Positions 6,967 to 14,467 of a stretch of 15,949 nucleotides of DNA are shown here, in pieces; the stretch's first letter is position 1, and each line of letters starts with the position of its first letter. The DNA is taken from positions 1-15,949 of the forward strand of contig DYOK01000003.1 in assembly GCA_020720565.1 (NCBI GenBank), read 5' to 3'. A program made the translations under genes and the position numbers. The notes below the pieces were generated by a model, which had not been told where the DNA came from, ran no database searches, and was given only the letters and a program-made list of their open reading frames with translations. The stretch comes from Acetofilamentum sp. Lineage in GTDB: Bacteria > Bacteroidota > Bacteroidia > Bacteroidales > JAFGXI01.

Positions 6967-7995
6967 ATGACATTATTTCAAAAAACAGGACTCCTTCTTC
7001 TATTATTTTTTGCAATTCTTGTGACTTCATGCAGTCAGACTTGCGATTGTAAAGACTTGTCAGTCAAAAATGGACTTTATTTTAAATCAGGCGAAAACGT
7101 TGTATACAGTGGAGCATGCGAAACTGATGTTTATGGCGTCAAAAAAAATCAAAAGTTTAAAGATGGTTTGCTTTCAGGCGAACTAAAAACCTTTACCGAA
7201 CAAGGTGCTTTGCTTTCTTCAAGTTTTTATAGAGATGGTATTCGAAACGGATGGAGTGTGTCATATTATCCCAACGGTCACAAAGAAAAAGAAGACAAGT
7301 TTTTGAATGACAAAAAAAATGGAATAAGCAAAACTTGGTACGAGTCTGGTAAAATTAAATCAGAAGGGAAATTTGTCGAAGGTAAAAGTCAAGGTAAGCA
7401 CAAGGAATGGTTCGAAAATGAGTACCTAAAGAGCGAAAGTGAATATTTCCAAGGTGTAAAGCATGGCGAATGGTTGGTTTGGTTCGAATCGGGCGAAAAC
7501 CGATCTAAAGGAAACTTTTCTAACGGTCAAAAAGATGGTAAGTGGATTACTTGGTACGAAAATGGCGGGCTAAAATCGGAGGAACACTTTAAAAAGGGTG
7601 TGCCTCATGGAGAATGGACAGTTTGGTTCGAAAACGGTAAGCTAGAGTCAAAAGGCCAATATGTCGATGGCGATAAAGAAGGCGAATGGACTACTTGGTT
7701 TGCAAATGCTCAAATGAACACCAGAGCAGAATATAAAGACAATCAACTCGATGGAAGATTCGAGAATTGGTACGAAAGTGGTGCATTAAGAGAAATTGCT
7801 TTTTATGCTGCAAATCAAAAAAATGGTCAATGTTCAACATTTTACGAAAATGGCCAAAAGGAATCGGTTGCAAATTACAAAGATGGCCAGTATAATGGTA
7901 CTGTAACCATGTGGCTGCCTTCTGGAAACAAAGAAGTATATCGATACTCGATGGGCGAGAAAAAGAAAACCATCAAAGATTCTCCTGTGTTCTAG
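6967..7995 (+). CDS. Lipoprotein with eleven MORN-variant (YwqK-like) repeats
   Basis: This 342-residue protein has a lipoprotein signal: a hydrophobic stretch at 8-19 then LVTSC with the lipidated cysteine at C22. Residues 63-326 consist of eleven consecutive units, each exactly 24 residues, with the pattern (F/Y)-x-x-G-x-x-x-G-x-W-x-x-W-(F/Y)-E-x-G-x-x-x-(S/x)-x. Examples are GEWLVWFESGENRSKG and GKWITWYENGGLKSEE. A cysteine-rich segment with C26, C28 and C51 precedes the repeats. Many databases call this family 'toxin-antitoxin system YwqK antitoxin', but nothing here supports a toxin-antitoxin role. MORN-like repeats form extended beta sheets and are common in Bacteroidota surface or periplasmic proteins of unknown function. 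It has its own promoter and ends before a bidirectional terminator, so it is likely monocistronic. Repeats and lipidation are clear; the function is unknown. Confidence 0.88.
   Translation: MTLFQKTGLLLLLFFAILVTSCSQTCDCKDLSVKNGLYFKSGENVVYSGACETDVYGVKKNQKFKDGLLSGELKTFTEQGALLSSSFYRDGIRNGWSVSYYPNGHKEKEDKFLNDKKNGISKTWYESGKIKSEGKFVEGKSQGKHKEWFENEYLKSESEYFQGVKHGEWLVWFESGENRSKGNFSNGQKDGKWITWYENGGLKSEEHFKKGVPHGEWTVWFENGKLESKGQYVDGDKEGEWTTWFANAQMNTRAEYKDNQLDGRFENWYESGALREIAFYAANQKNGQCSTFYENGQKESVANYKDGQYNGTVTMWLPSGNKEVYRYSMGEKKKTIKDSPVF
7153..7944 (+). repeat. Eleven in-frame 72-base coding repeats (24 residues each)
   Basis: The repeat array within the lipoprotein gene has an unbroken period of 72 bases with no insertion or deletion across all eleven units. 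The protein pattern is conserved while the DNA has diverged, so the units are old rather than recent duplications. The final 16 codons form an incomplete twelfth unit. Confidence 0.8.
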
Positions 7996-8064
7996 AAATT
8001 GGAATATTCAATCTCGAAGTAATAATATAATAAGGAATTTTTTTTGGATTACAAAATTATTTTA

Positions 8065-8109
8065 GAAAAGACCTTAGTTCTTTATAACAGAAGACTTGAG
8101 GTCTTTTTC
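8065..8109. terminator. Probable bidirectional terminator between convergent genes
   Basis: AAAAGACCT (8066-8074) pairs with AGGTCTTTT (8099-8107), nine perfect pairs. Inside, AGTTCT can pair with AGA and ACT across a two-base bulge. On the plus strand it runs into TTTTTCG; on the minus strand the arm ends in TTTTCTAAAATAATTTT. It sits between the ends of the MORN lipoprotein (plus) and the CoA-binding protein (minus) and could stop transcription from both sides. Confidence 0.78.
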
Positions 8110-8128
8110 GTTTATTATTAAAATGGTT

Positions 8129-8491
8129 TTAGTAACGTTCTGTATTGAGCATCACCAGAGTGCAATGTTCTATCACTTCAATTCCTCTTTCAACGGCAAG
8201 TGCTGTTAATTCGTTATTTTCGGCACCAGGATTCATGATAATCCTTTTTGGGGATAGCGAGAAAATATAATCGTAATACTCCCTCTGATTATCCTCCGAT
8301 AAGTATAGAGTTATCGTATCAATATTTTCAATTGGATTGAGTTCTGTGGTAATTGGAATTGATAAAGCAAAACCATTTTTTCGACCAATAGCAACAACAG
8401 GGTGACCATAGTCGCTTAATAATGCAATTGCTTTGTAGGCATATCGATGAGGTTTCTCGCTAGCACCAAGTACAAGTGTTTTCTTAATCAT
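8129..8491 (-). CDS. CoA-binding (Rossmann-fold, CoA_binding_2) domain protein
   Basis: This 120-residue protein is a single CoA_binding_2 domain, related to YccU-type proteins but a little shorter. It begins with a nucleotide-binding signature (TLVLGASEKPHRYAY, residues 5-19), followed by GHPVVAIG at 29-36, the family motif NPGAENNEL at 87-95, and EHCTLVML at 108-115 with the conserved C110. Rossmann-type CoA-binding domains of this kind also occur in succinyl-CoA synthetase, but the free-standing proteins have no established reaction. It is cytoplasmic, with no signal or membrane segment. Its gene is isolated: ispF lies upstream on the same strand but is 223 bases away, and a terminator lies downstream. 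The family is confident; the cellular role is unknown. Confidence 0.9.
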   Translation of the reverse strand: MIKKTLVLGASEKPHRYAYKAIALLSDYGHPVVAIGRKNGFALSIPITTELNPIENIDTITLYLSEDNQREYYDYIFSLSPKRIIMNPGAENNELTALAVERGIEVIEHCTLVMLNTERY

Positions 8492-8579
8492 TTTTAGAGA
8501 TATTTTTTAAATACAATAGTTTGTTAATGTTTTTTAACTATCTAATAATCAGAACTTTTCAACAAATTTTTTTTTTGAT

Positions 8580-8611
8580 TTTGTACTGATTATCAGATGC
8601 TTGTATCTTCG
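8580..8611 (+). promoter_or_regulatory. Candidate orphan plus-strand promoter
   Basis: TTTG (8580-8583) and TATCTTCG (8604-8611, one mismatch to TAnnTTTG) are separated by 20 bases. A dyad CTGAT-t-ATCAG (8586-8596) lies in the spacer where a repressor could bind. No plus-strand gene follows, so either it drives an untranslated RNA or it is a chance or relict match. Confidence 0.35.
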
Positions 8612-8641
8612 TAAAATGAACTTTTGAAAAGTTTAACGAAG
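8607..8641. repeat. Extended dyad-symmetric element in the ispF-CoA-binding gap
   Basis: CTTCGT (8607-8612) and ACGAAG (8636-8641) pair perfectly, and within them AACTTTT (8619-8625) and AAAAGTT (8627-8633) form a second perfect dyad. As RNA this folds into one stem with an asymmetric internal loop. Neither side has a U-tract, so it is not a typical terminator. Confidence 0.5.
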
Positions 8642-8714
8642 TATTGTAAATAAAAACTATTGCATATTCCTTGTTTTAATGTGAGTTAGAAAAATAACAA
8701 ATAGGTCGAAAACT

Positions 8715-9197
8715 TTAAACTGATTTTCTAACTAGCACAGCCACTTGAGCAGAAATGCCTTCTTCTCGACCAACAAAGCCTAACTTTTCGGTTGTGGTAG
8801 CTTTGATAGAGATTCGATCGACATCTACTTCAAGCACTTGGGCAAGGCTTTGCTTCATGGGCTCAATATAGTCTTTTATTTTAGGTTTCTGCAAGCAAAT
8901 GGTGCTGTCGATATTAACCAATTCGTAGCCTTTGTCTTTGACCAATTGATAACTTTCTTTGAGTAGAATTTTACTGTCAATATTTTTAAATTGATTCGAT
9001 GTGTCAGGAAAGTGATAACCTATGTCTCTCAAATTGAGAGAACCTAACAAAGCATCACAAATAGCATGAATCAATACATCGCCATCCGAATGAGCCACTG
9101 TGCCTTTGCTGTGAGGAATATCAATGCCTCCAATAATAAAAGATTCGCCTTCGGCTAATTGATGCACATCAAATCCTTGTCCTATTCTAAAATCCAT
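8715..9197 (-). CDS. ispF: 2-C-methyl-D-erythritol 2,4-cyclodiphosphate synthase (IspF)
   Basis: This 160-residue cytoplasmic enzyme catalyses the fifth step of the MEP isoprenoid pathway, cyclising CDP-methylerythritol 2-phosphate with loss of CMP. Length and sequence are standard. The metal ligands are D10 and H12 in GFDVH and H44 in HSDGDVLIHAICDALLG. Further family motifs are RDIGYHFPDT at 57-66 and KATTTEKLGFVGREEGI at 132-148, which contacts the cytidine diphosphate. The active enzyme is a trimer. The start ATG lies only four bases after the porV stop codon, so it is very probably translated from a porV transcript. That link with secretion genes has no obvious biochemical meaning and may simply be operon sharing. 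No motif residue is missing. Confidence 0.97.
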   Translation of the reverse strand: MDFRIGQGFDVHQLAEGESFIIGGIDIPHSKGTVAHSDGDVLIHAICDALLGSLNLRDIGYHFPDTSNQFKNIDSKILLKESYQLVKDKGYELVNIDSTICLQKPKIKDYIEPMKQSLAQVLEVDVDRISIKATTTEKLGFVGREEGISAQVAVLVRKSV

Positions 9198-9201
9198 GCT
9201 A

Positions 9202-10374
9202 TTAGTTGTTTAGATCGACGTAAATGGTAAAACGCATGGTGTTGGCCAGAGGACTATTGCTTCCGTTGGGGATTAAGTACGAAAAGTCGATTCCTATCAT
9301 TTGGTATTTAATGCCTAAACCTAAAGAAAAGAATTTTCGATTACCTTTCATTGCAGATTCGTGAAAATATCCACCTCTTAATGCAAATTGTTTAGCATAC
9401 CAATATTCAAGTCCAAAAGCCCACATCACTTCTTTGAACTCTTCGGAACTTCCACCTGGTGCATCGTAAAATGAACGGAAAAGCGCGGTACCTACCGATA
9501 TATTGGGGTCTTTACCCGAAAGAATAATGTGATCATTATTAGCATCGAGAGAATCGGAATATATAGGGGGAGTTGGTACTAAAAGTTTGCTAAATTCGAC
9601 CGAAGCTGCAATACTGTTGTAATCGTCGATATCGATACCAAAACCGGCACCTAGTCGCATAGTAGTGGGTAAGAAACTTTTCTCAGCACCGCTACTGTAC
9701 GACATTTTATTTCCAATATCTGAGATAGAAAATCCTAAGTCGTAAAATGCTTTCTTTTTCTCGATTTCGAAGGGTTTGTGATAAAATAAGCCAATATTAG
9801 CCGCAGCAGCTTGACCCGCATTTACTGCACTCGAACTATTCGAATATCCACCAGTTAAATTTGAATAAATGTATCCAAGAGCAATGCCCAATGATAAATT
9901 ATCGGTTAAAAGTCGACTGTAGCCCAACTTAATAGCAAATTCGTTTGGGGTATAATCGGTAATGTAATTGGCACCTTCGTCAAGAAATTCAATTCCCCCT
10001 AAGGAAAAATAGGTTAAAGAACCCGATATAGATTGTTTAGGGCTGACGTTATAGAACCCTGAAACATTGAGCAAATTTATGTCAGAGGCTAATTTCTTTA
10101 ACCAAGGGGTATACGACACTCCAAAAGCGAATTTTTCTTTTGCAAAAGGATATTTGGCTACATTATATTTAAGCGAGTTGGCATCGGCAGATGTAGCGAC
10201 ACCTATGTCGCCCATAGCACCAGATCGAGAATCGCTCGAAATAGTTAAAAAAGGAACTGCAGTTGTAATTACATTTGCATTCTCGGTTTCTTGTCCAATT
10301 ATTTGTGCTTTACCAGATAAAGTAAAGCCTATAAGTATACATAAGCTCAGGTATGTCCTAATCATTGAGTTCAT
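9202..10374 (-). CDS. porV: Type IX secretion outer-membrane protein PorV (LptO)
   Basis: This 390-residue protein is the T9SS outer-membrane barrel that shuttles folded cargo from the translocon to the PorU sortase complex. A signal peptide covers residues 1-23, with cleavage predicted at GKA|Q. The mature N-terminus carries the PorV hallmark VPFLTISSDSRSGAMGDIGV followed by ATSADANSLKYNVAKYPF, and then alternating strands of a beta barrel of the FadL-like type (KLGYSRLLTDNLSLGIALGY, MRLGAGFGID, EYWYAKQFALRGGYF). It ends in FTIYVDLNN, a typical terminal barrel strand. M4 is an alternative start that would leave the signal peptide intact. Upstream is porU on the same strand with 143 bases between, containing a promoter candidate; downstream ispF follows at four bases. 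Pairing with porU matches the known functional partnership. Confidence 0.95.
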   Translation of the reverse strand: MNSMIRTYLSLCILIGFTLSGKAQIIGQETENANVITTAVPFLTISSDSRSGAMGDIGVATSADANSLKYNVAKYPFAKEKFAFGVSYTPWLKKLASDINLLNVSGFYNVSPKQSISGSLTYFSLGGIEFLDEGANYITDYTPNEFAIKLGYSRLLTDNLSLGIALGYIYSNLTGGYSNSSSAVNAGQAAAANIGLFYHKPFEIEKKKAFYDLGFSISDIGNKMSYSSGAEKSFLPTTMRLGAGFGIDIDDYNSIAASVEFSKLLVPTPPIYSDSLDANNDHIILSGKDPNISVGTALFRSFYDAPGGSSEEFKEVMWAFGLEYWYAKQFALRGGYFHESAMKGNRKFFSLGLGIKYQMIGIDFSYLIPNGSNSPLANTMRFTIYVDLNN

Positions 10375-10476
10375 TTTTTTAATCTATACAAATATAAATA
10401 TTAAGTTGAAATATTAGACCTTGAAAGTAGAATTATATGGCTATATAATTATGCTTAATGTCTATATTAGTGGGGT

Positions 10477-10509
10477 CAAACGTATATATTGTTGATTTAT
10501 TGTATCAAA
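10477..10509 (-). promoter_or_regulatory. Candidate promoter for porV-ispF
   Basis: On the minus strand TTTG (10506-10509) and TACGTTTG (10477-10484) are separated by 21 bases, a good fit to the Bacteroidota pattern. The start would be near 10470, giving a leader of about 95 bases. A second TAnnTTTG match, TATATTTG at 10389-10396, sits almost on the start codon and lacks a -33 partner. If real, the promoter lets porV and ispF be expressed apart from porU. Confidence 0.45.
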
Positions 10510-10517
10510 AATCAAAT

Positions 10518-13500
10518 TTATTTTAATAAAACAAGTTTTTGAATTTCGCTTACATTTTGCCCTTGGTCGTTTCGGACACTGATTCTATAAATGTAGACGC
10601 CTCTGCCAATTCTATCGCCAAAATCATCTCGACCATCCCAATGGATTCCTTCGCTATGGAACCCATTCGATAAAAATGACGACTCAATTGTTTTAACTAA
10701 TTTTCCACTCACTGTAAAAATTTGTATCAATACGTCTAACGATTGTCCAGTTTGGTTATGGTCGAAGTAAAAATTAGTCGAACTTGTAAATGGGTTTGGA
10801 TAGTTGAAAATATTTTTAATGGCCATTTCAACCGATTCGGCCACAATAAATTCAACGTTTTGTACACTCGAATTGTTAAGTACATCCCAAGCTTTGAATT
10901 CGATAGAATGTGTTCCTTCCGATAAATTGGCATATGGAAAACGAACTGTCCCAGATTGATAACTGTCTAATTCTGTAGCATAATAAGTGTTTAAGACCGC
11001 CGATTGCTTATTATCGTTATCCAATTTAGCTGTTAAGTCGTGGCCAATTCCATTCCCAACAGTATTAATTCCATTGTCGTCGAATAATTTGGCAATCAAC
11101 ATTGGATTTTCGTCGGTAATACCGCCATGAATAAAATTTTCATCATTCATATAGAGCTCTATTTCGGGGCCTTTTTGGTCGTGAATGCTGGTGTCTATGG
11201 CACCACCAACCGATAATTTTTCGAAATGCCCCATGCCATCAAGTGTTTGATTATCGGCATAATAACTAATTCGACCCAAGCCATTTTTATAACTGACATC
11301 TTTAGGAACCACAAATGTGTATTGGAATTTACCGTTTGCCACAGTTGCTTTTCCATTGTAAATGATGTTTTTCCTGTTTTTAAAAGGTACTGGTGCCGAG
11401 CATTCGAACTGGCAAAGTGTCAGCGTGGTATCGGGTTTGTCGTAAACTGTGGGGTAAACAATGCCATTAAATGTATCGATAAGTTGCCCGTTTTCGTCTT
11501 CAATTTGTCCCTCGACGGTTATTTTACTTAATGGAGAAATACTAATTGTGTCGATGTTATTAATATTGGATTGGTTAATTTTAAGCGTTGATATGCTCTT
11601 TTTTGGAACAGCTAAGCCTAATGCAGGGTCGCCTATCAAAGTAAAAATCCGCATGTTTTGACTGCTAGAACCAATAATATTCTTAGTTCTTCGAATTAAA
11701 TCACCAAACCGATAAACATTATCTTGATCGAGTTGTTGATAAAAAGCCATGTTTATCACCTTATTAGGCCCGGCATAAGCAATTCGGGTTGTGGTAAACA
11801 GGGCAATTCCACCTCCATTTGGATTTAAAAATACATATTCTCCTGCCGATGTTCTATTTTTATCGTCGAAACGAGAGAACTCACAGGTGGCTGTAATAAA
11901 GGTGGCCAATTGTGCTTTGTTTTTCCATGCTAAAATATCTTGATTGGTAATCAGTTGTTCGTGTGCCAGTCCCAATTCACCTCCGTGACCCGTGTAATTT
12001 AAAATTAGCGTACCTTCGTTGATGGCATTGTTGAAAGCCAAAGTGGCTTCAGGGGCAATATCGCTTCCAGACGATTCGACCAAAGGATAGGCATCCATAT
12101 AAATTTTACTCAAATTAAAATGGGGGTAGTTTAACTCAATAAACTCGGCTATGTCATCTGCATCATTAATATGTAAATTTCCATCGCCATTATCGGCAAC
12201 CATATTAATTTTTGAGCGCCAATTTCCAAACGATTGTGAAGGTGCACTATAGTTTAAAATCTTTTGTACTGCAGCGTCGGCTTCTGTCGTATTTTTGACT
12301 ACAATTCGGCCTATACCAATGTCTAGATACCCCGTTGTAACACCTTCGTTCGGGTCGAGCAAGCCAAAATAATCGTCGCTGGTATAGGTTCCGCTCACCT
12401 TAATAGATCCGCTCGATTGGTAAGTCAATATTAGATTGGTGTTGGAATTCGACGCTGTTTTATTGTCGTACGACCCATCCCCAAAAAGCAATAAATATTT
12501 CAATGTATCGGTTACAGAGCGTTCGTGATACAAATGACGCATTAGATTTTTAATAGCTGTAATGTCGGGTGTGCCTGACGAGAATTCGTTATAAATTGAC
12601 TCGTTGGTTACTACCACAGTGCTCAGTCCACTATTTTGAATGTGATAATTGGCAATTTGTTGGGCTTGCGACCTAAATATTTCTGGACTAACAATCACAT
12701 ATTCAATATTTTGTAAAGCGTGTAAGTTCTGATTAGCAACTTTTCGAATCGAGGCTACATTTTGAATTTGTGATGGATTAAAGACAAAATAGGTTTTTTT
12801 ATTCGCACAATCGTCGTCAAAGTATAAATCTGTACCACTCGTTGTAGCAGGCAATTTCTGAACATTCTTTAAATCACTCACATTCCATACTTGTACACCA
12901 GATTCAGCACCTTCTATTCGATATCGATTGGCTGCACTTTGTTGATAGATATTGGTAAAAAATAATGGACTATTCAAAGTGAGTTTTCTGACCACATTTA
13001 AATCGATATAATTTAACCAAGCATTTGATGAACTGGCTTGGTCGTATTCCAAATTAAAAACAAGGTTGGAGCTTGATGCTTGAAAATTATCGAGTCTAGA
13101 ACCATCTCTTAAATAGTAATCGGTGCTCGATGATAAATTGACCAATGGTATGGATATATTTTGAATAAGCGTTTGGTTGTATCTTACTTTTATATACGAA
13201 ACCGACCCACAACGAGCCCCAACATAAGTGTATATTTTTGCAATAGAATCTAGAATTATATCGGGTACATTAAATGTAAAATCGCGATTCGATCTAATAT
13301 TGTTAAATTCTTCGCCATACCATTCTTTACCACTTTTTAATAGGTTAACTAAATTGTTTTCGTAGGCCATGTGGTCTGTATAAACTCTGATATCTTGTGG
13401 ATTTGAAACAGTAGGGTTTACCATTGGGATGTTAATTCCGGTTCCATTCCCGAAGCTAAGAAAGTAAAATATGGTGTCGGAATACTCATGATTTTTATGT

Positions 13501-14255
13501 TCGAATTTAGAATAAGTGTTGTTATAGCTCCATGTAAGTGGCCCTTCGGCGTAAAAAAGAATGTAATCTCCGCTGTTAAAAATTTGATCGCTACCTAAAT
13601 TGGCCTGATATTTTAATTCCTGCATGTCGTCGGGCATCGAAATGGCATTGCTCTCTGGTAGCGCTGCACCACCGTTTCCAAACAAACGAGGGAGTTGAAT
13701 GCTTTGAATACCAGAGTTTGCCATTTGATCGTATGTAATGCTAAATATTCCAGTTTTAAGCACTCCTATTTTCATCCATTCACCTTGGCTCATTTCGGAA
13801 GATGAGCTTGTCCTAATGGATCTGGTTGACAACAGATTTGTACTTTCGTTGTTAATCAATTCAAATTGAATCAATTTTTCCAATTGGTTTGTACTCGGAT
13901 TTTTTCGAATAGGTAAAATATCGATCGATTGATAAAAATCTTTACCATCTCCATATGTACTAGTGCTCAACAAAAACTCATTTTCCAATTCAAAATGTTT
14001 TACAATTTCGTATTCTTCTGACGATAAAATTGCAGTTTCAAGAATTTTCATTTCGAATGAAGCATAATTTTTTAAAGTTTTTTGACGAAAATGATAGATT
14101 GGAAGAAAATCTTGATTGTATGTTGCAGATTCAAAAGACAAAAAAAATGCATTTTTTTCTTTGATGGGTTGCTGCCAATTAATTCGAATATTTTGACTTT
14201 GCGAAAATGCAGTTATAGTCAGTGCGAAAAGCAGGTAGAGCAAGGATTTTTTCAT
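10518..14255 (-). CDS. porU: Type IX secretion system sortase PorU (C25 gingipain family)
   Basis: This 1245-residue cell-surface cysteine protease removes the C-terminal signal of T9SS cargo and transfers the cargo to lipid on the outer membrane. A signal peptide covers about residues 1-20 (MKKSLLYLLFALTITAFSQS). The peptidase C25 domain runs from about 515 to 880: YLLLFGDGSYDN at 587-598, TSDDYFGLLD at 625-634, DIGIGR at 645-650, catalytic H757 in YTGHGG and catalytic C791 in TATCEFS. After several beta-rich domains it ends in a conserved C-terminal domain (about 1150-1245) starting NYPNPFTSSTNF and finishing GVYIYRISV...KLVLLK, which resembles the FlgD-like T9SS sorting domain; PorU is known to keep its own. 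The length is normal for the family and both catalytic residues are present. It is divergent from porP and precedes porV, its partner in the attachment complex. Confidence 0.96.
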   Translation of the reverse strand: MKKSLLYLLFALTITAFSQSQNIRINWQQPIKEKNAFFLSFESATYNQDFLPIYHFRQKTLKNYASFEMKILETAILSSEEYEIVKHFELENEFLLSTSTYGDGKDFYQSIDILPIRKNPSTNQLEKLIQFELINNESTNLLSTRSIRTSSSSEMSQGEWMKIGVLKTGIFSITYDQMANSGIQSIQLPRLFGNGGAALPESNAISMPDDMQELKYQANLGSDQIFNSGDYILFYAEGPLTWSYNNTYSKFEHKNHEYSDTIFYFLSFGNGTGINIPMVNPTVSNPQDIRVYTDHMAYENNLVNLLKSGKEWYGEEFNNIRSNRDFTFNVPDIILDSIAKIYTYVGARCGSVSYIKVRYNQTLIQNISIPLVNLSSSTDYYLRDGSRLDNFQASSSNLVFNLEYDQASSSNAWLNYIDLNVVRKLTLNSPLFFTNIYQQSAANRYRIEGAESGVQVWNVSDLKNVQKLPATTSGTDLYFDDDCANKKTYFVFNPSQIQNVASIRKVANQNLHALQNIEYVIVSPEIFRSQAQQIANYHIQNSGLSTVVVTNESIYNEFSSGTPDITAIKNLMRHLYHERSVTDTLKYLLLFGDGSYDNKTASNSNTNLILTYQSSGSIKVSGTYTSDDYFGLLDPNEGVTTGYLDIGIGRIVVKNTTEADAAVQKILNYSAPSQSFGNWRSKINMVADNGDGNLHINDADDIAEFIELNYPHFNLSKIYMDAYPLVESSGSDIAPEATLAFNNAINEGTLILNYTGHGGELGLAHEQLITNQDILAWKNKAQLATFITATCEFSRFDDKNRTSAGEYVFLNPNGGGIALFTTTRIAYAGPNKVINMAFYQQLDQDNVYRFGDLIRRTKNIIGSSSQNMRIFTLIGDPALGLAVPKKSISTLKINQSNINNIDTISISPLSKITVEGQIEDENGQLIDTFNGIVYPTVYDKPDTTLTLCQFECSAPVPFKNRKNIIYNGKATVANGKFQYTFVVPKDVSYKNGLGRISYYADNQTLDGMGHFEKLSVGGAIDTSIHDQKGPEIELYMNDENFIHGGITDENPMLIAKLFDDNGINTVGNGIGHDLTAKLDNDNKQSAVLNTYYATELDSYQSGTVRFPYANLSEGTHSIEFKAWDVLNNSSVQNVEFIVAESVEMAIKNIFNYPNPFTSSTNFYFDHNQTGQSLDVLIQIFTVSGKLVKTIESSFLSNGFHSEGIHWDGRDDFGDRIGRGVYIYRISVRNDQGQNVSEIQKLVLLK

Positions 14256-14308
14256 TATCTTGATATATTATTAATATATTGTTTGCGTTTTATGTCTGTT
14301 TAGAAGTA

Positions 14309-14326
14309 TTATGTTGTCTAACATAA
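14309..14326. repeat. Perfect inverted repeat in the porU leader
   Basis: TTATGTT (14309-14315) and AACATAA (14320-14326) form a seven-pair perfect dyad around a four-base GTCT spacer. It lies just downstream of the predicted porU start site and about 55 bases before the porU ATG. It could be an operator for a dimeric regulator or an RNA hairpin in the leader; there is no U-tract to make it a terminator. Confidence 0.45.
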
Positions 14327-14338
14327 GCAATTTGACCT

Positions 14339-14346
14339 CAAAAGTA
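14339..14346 (-). promoter_or_regulatory. Candidate -7 promoter box for porU
   Basis: On the minus strand this is TACTTTTG, a full match to TAnnTTTG. A TTTC lies 19 bases upstream where TTTG is expected, so the -33 element is imperfect. The leader would be about 75 bases and include the inverted repeat at 14309-14326. Confidence 0.42.
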
Positions 14347-14410
14347 TGAACATTCTAACAATTCTGAAACATTTTCTTTTCGAAACGATAATTTTATACT
14401 ATTATTGTAG

Positions 14411-14442
14411 TTGCAAGTATTAAAAAATTTTATGTAATATTG
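14411..14442 (+). promoter_or_regulatory. Candidate promoter for porP-gldK
   Basis: TTG (14411-14413) and TAATATTG (14435-14442, one mismatch to TAnnTTTG) are separated by 21 bases. Transcription would begin near 14449, about 19 bases before the porP ATG. It is back to back with the porU promoter candidate. Confidence 0.42.
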
Positions 14443-14467
14443 TCAACTGAAAGATAAAGATACTTTT

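Noticed and set aside
6967..7995. Toxin-antitoxin module based on the YwqK-like name
   Set aside because: The repeat family name is a database label; the protein is an exported lipoprotein, and no small toxin-like gene is adjacent.
10067..10417. A 116-codon plus-strand open frame at the start of porV
   Set aside because: It lies antisense to the porV coding region, has no recognisable domain, and its composition follows from the opposite strand. porV is a well-recognised full-length gene.
10518..10802. PorU as a T9SS cargo because of its C-terminal sorting-like domain
   Set aside because: The C25 catalytic residues and full-length architecture identify it as the sortase itself, which is known to retain such a domain.
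11226..11531. A 101-codon plus-strand open frame inside porU
   Set aside because: It is antisense to a conserved gene, has no family resemblance and no promoter.
14082..14303. A 73-codon plus-strand open frame near the porU start
   Set aside because: It is antisense to the porU signal peptide region and carries no recognisable feature; it ends within the porU leader.
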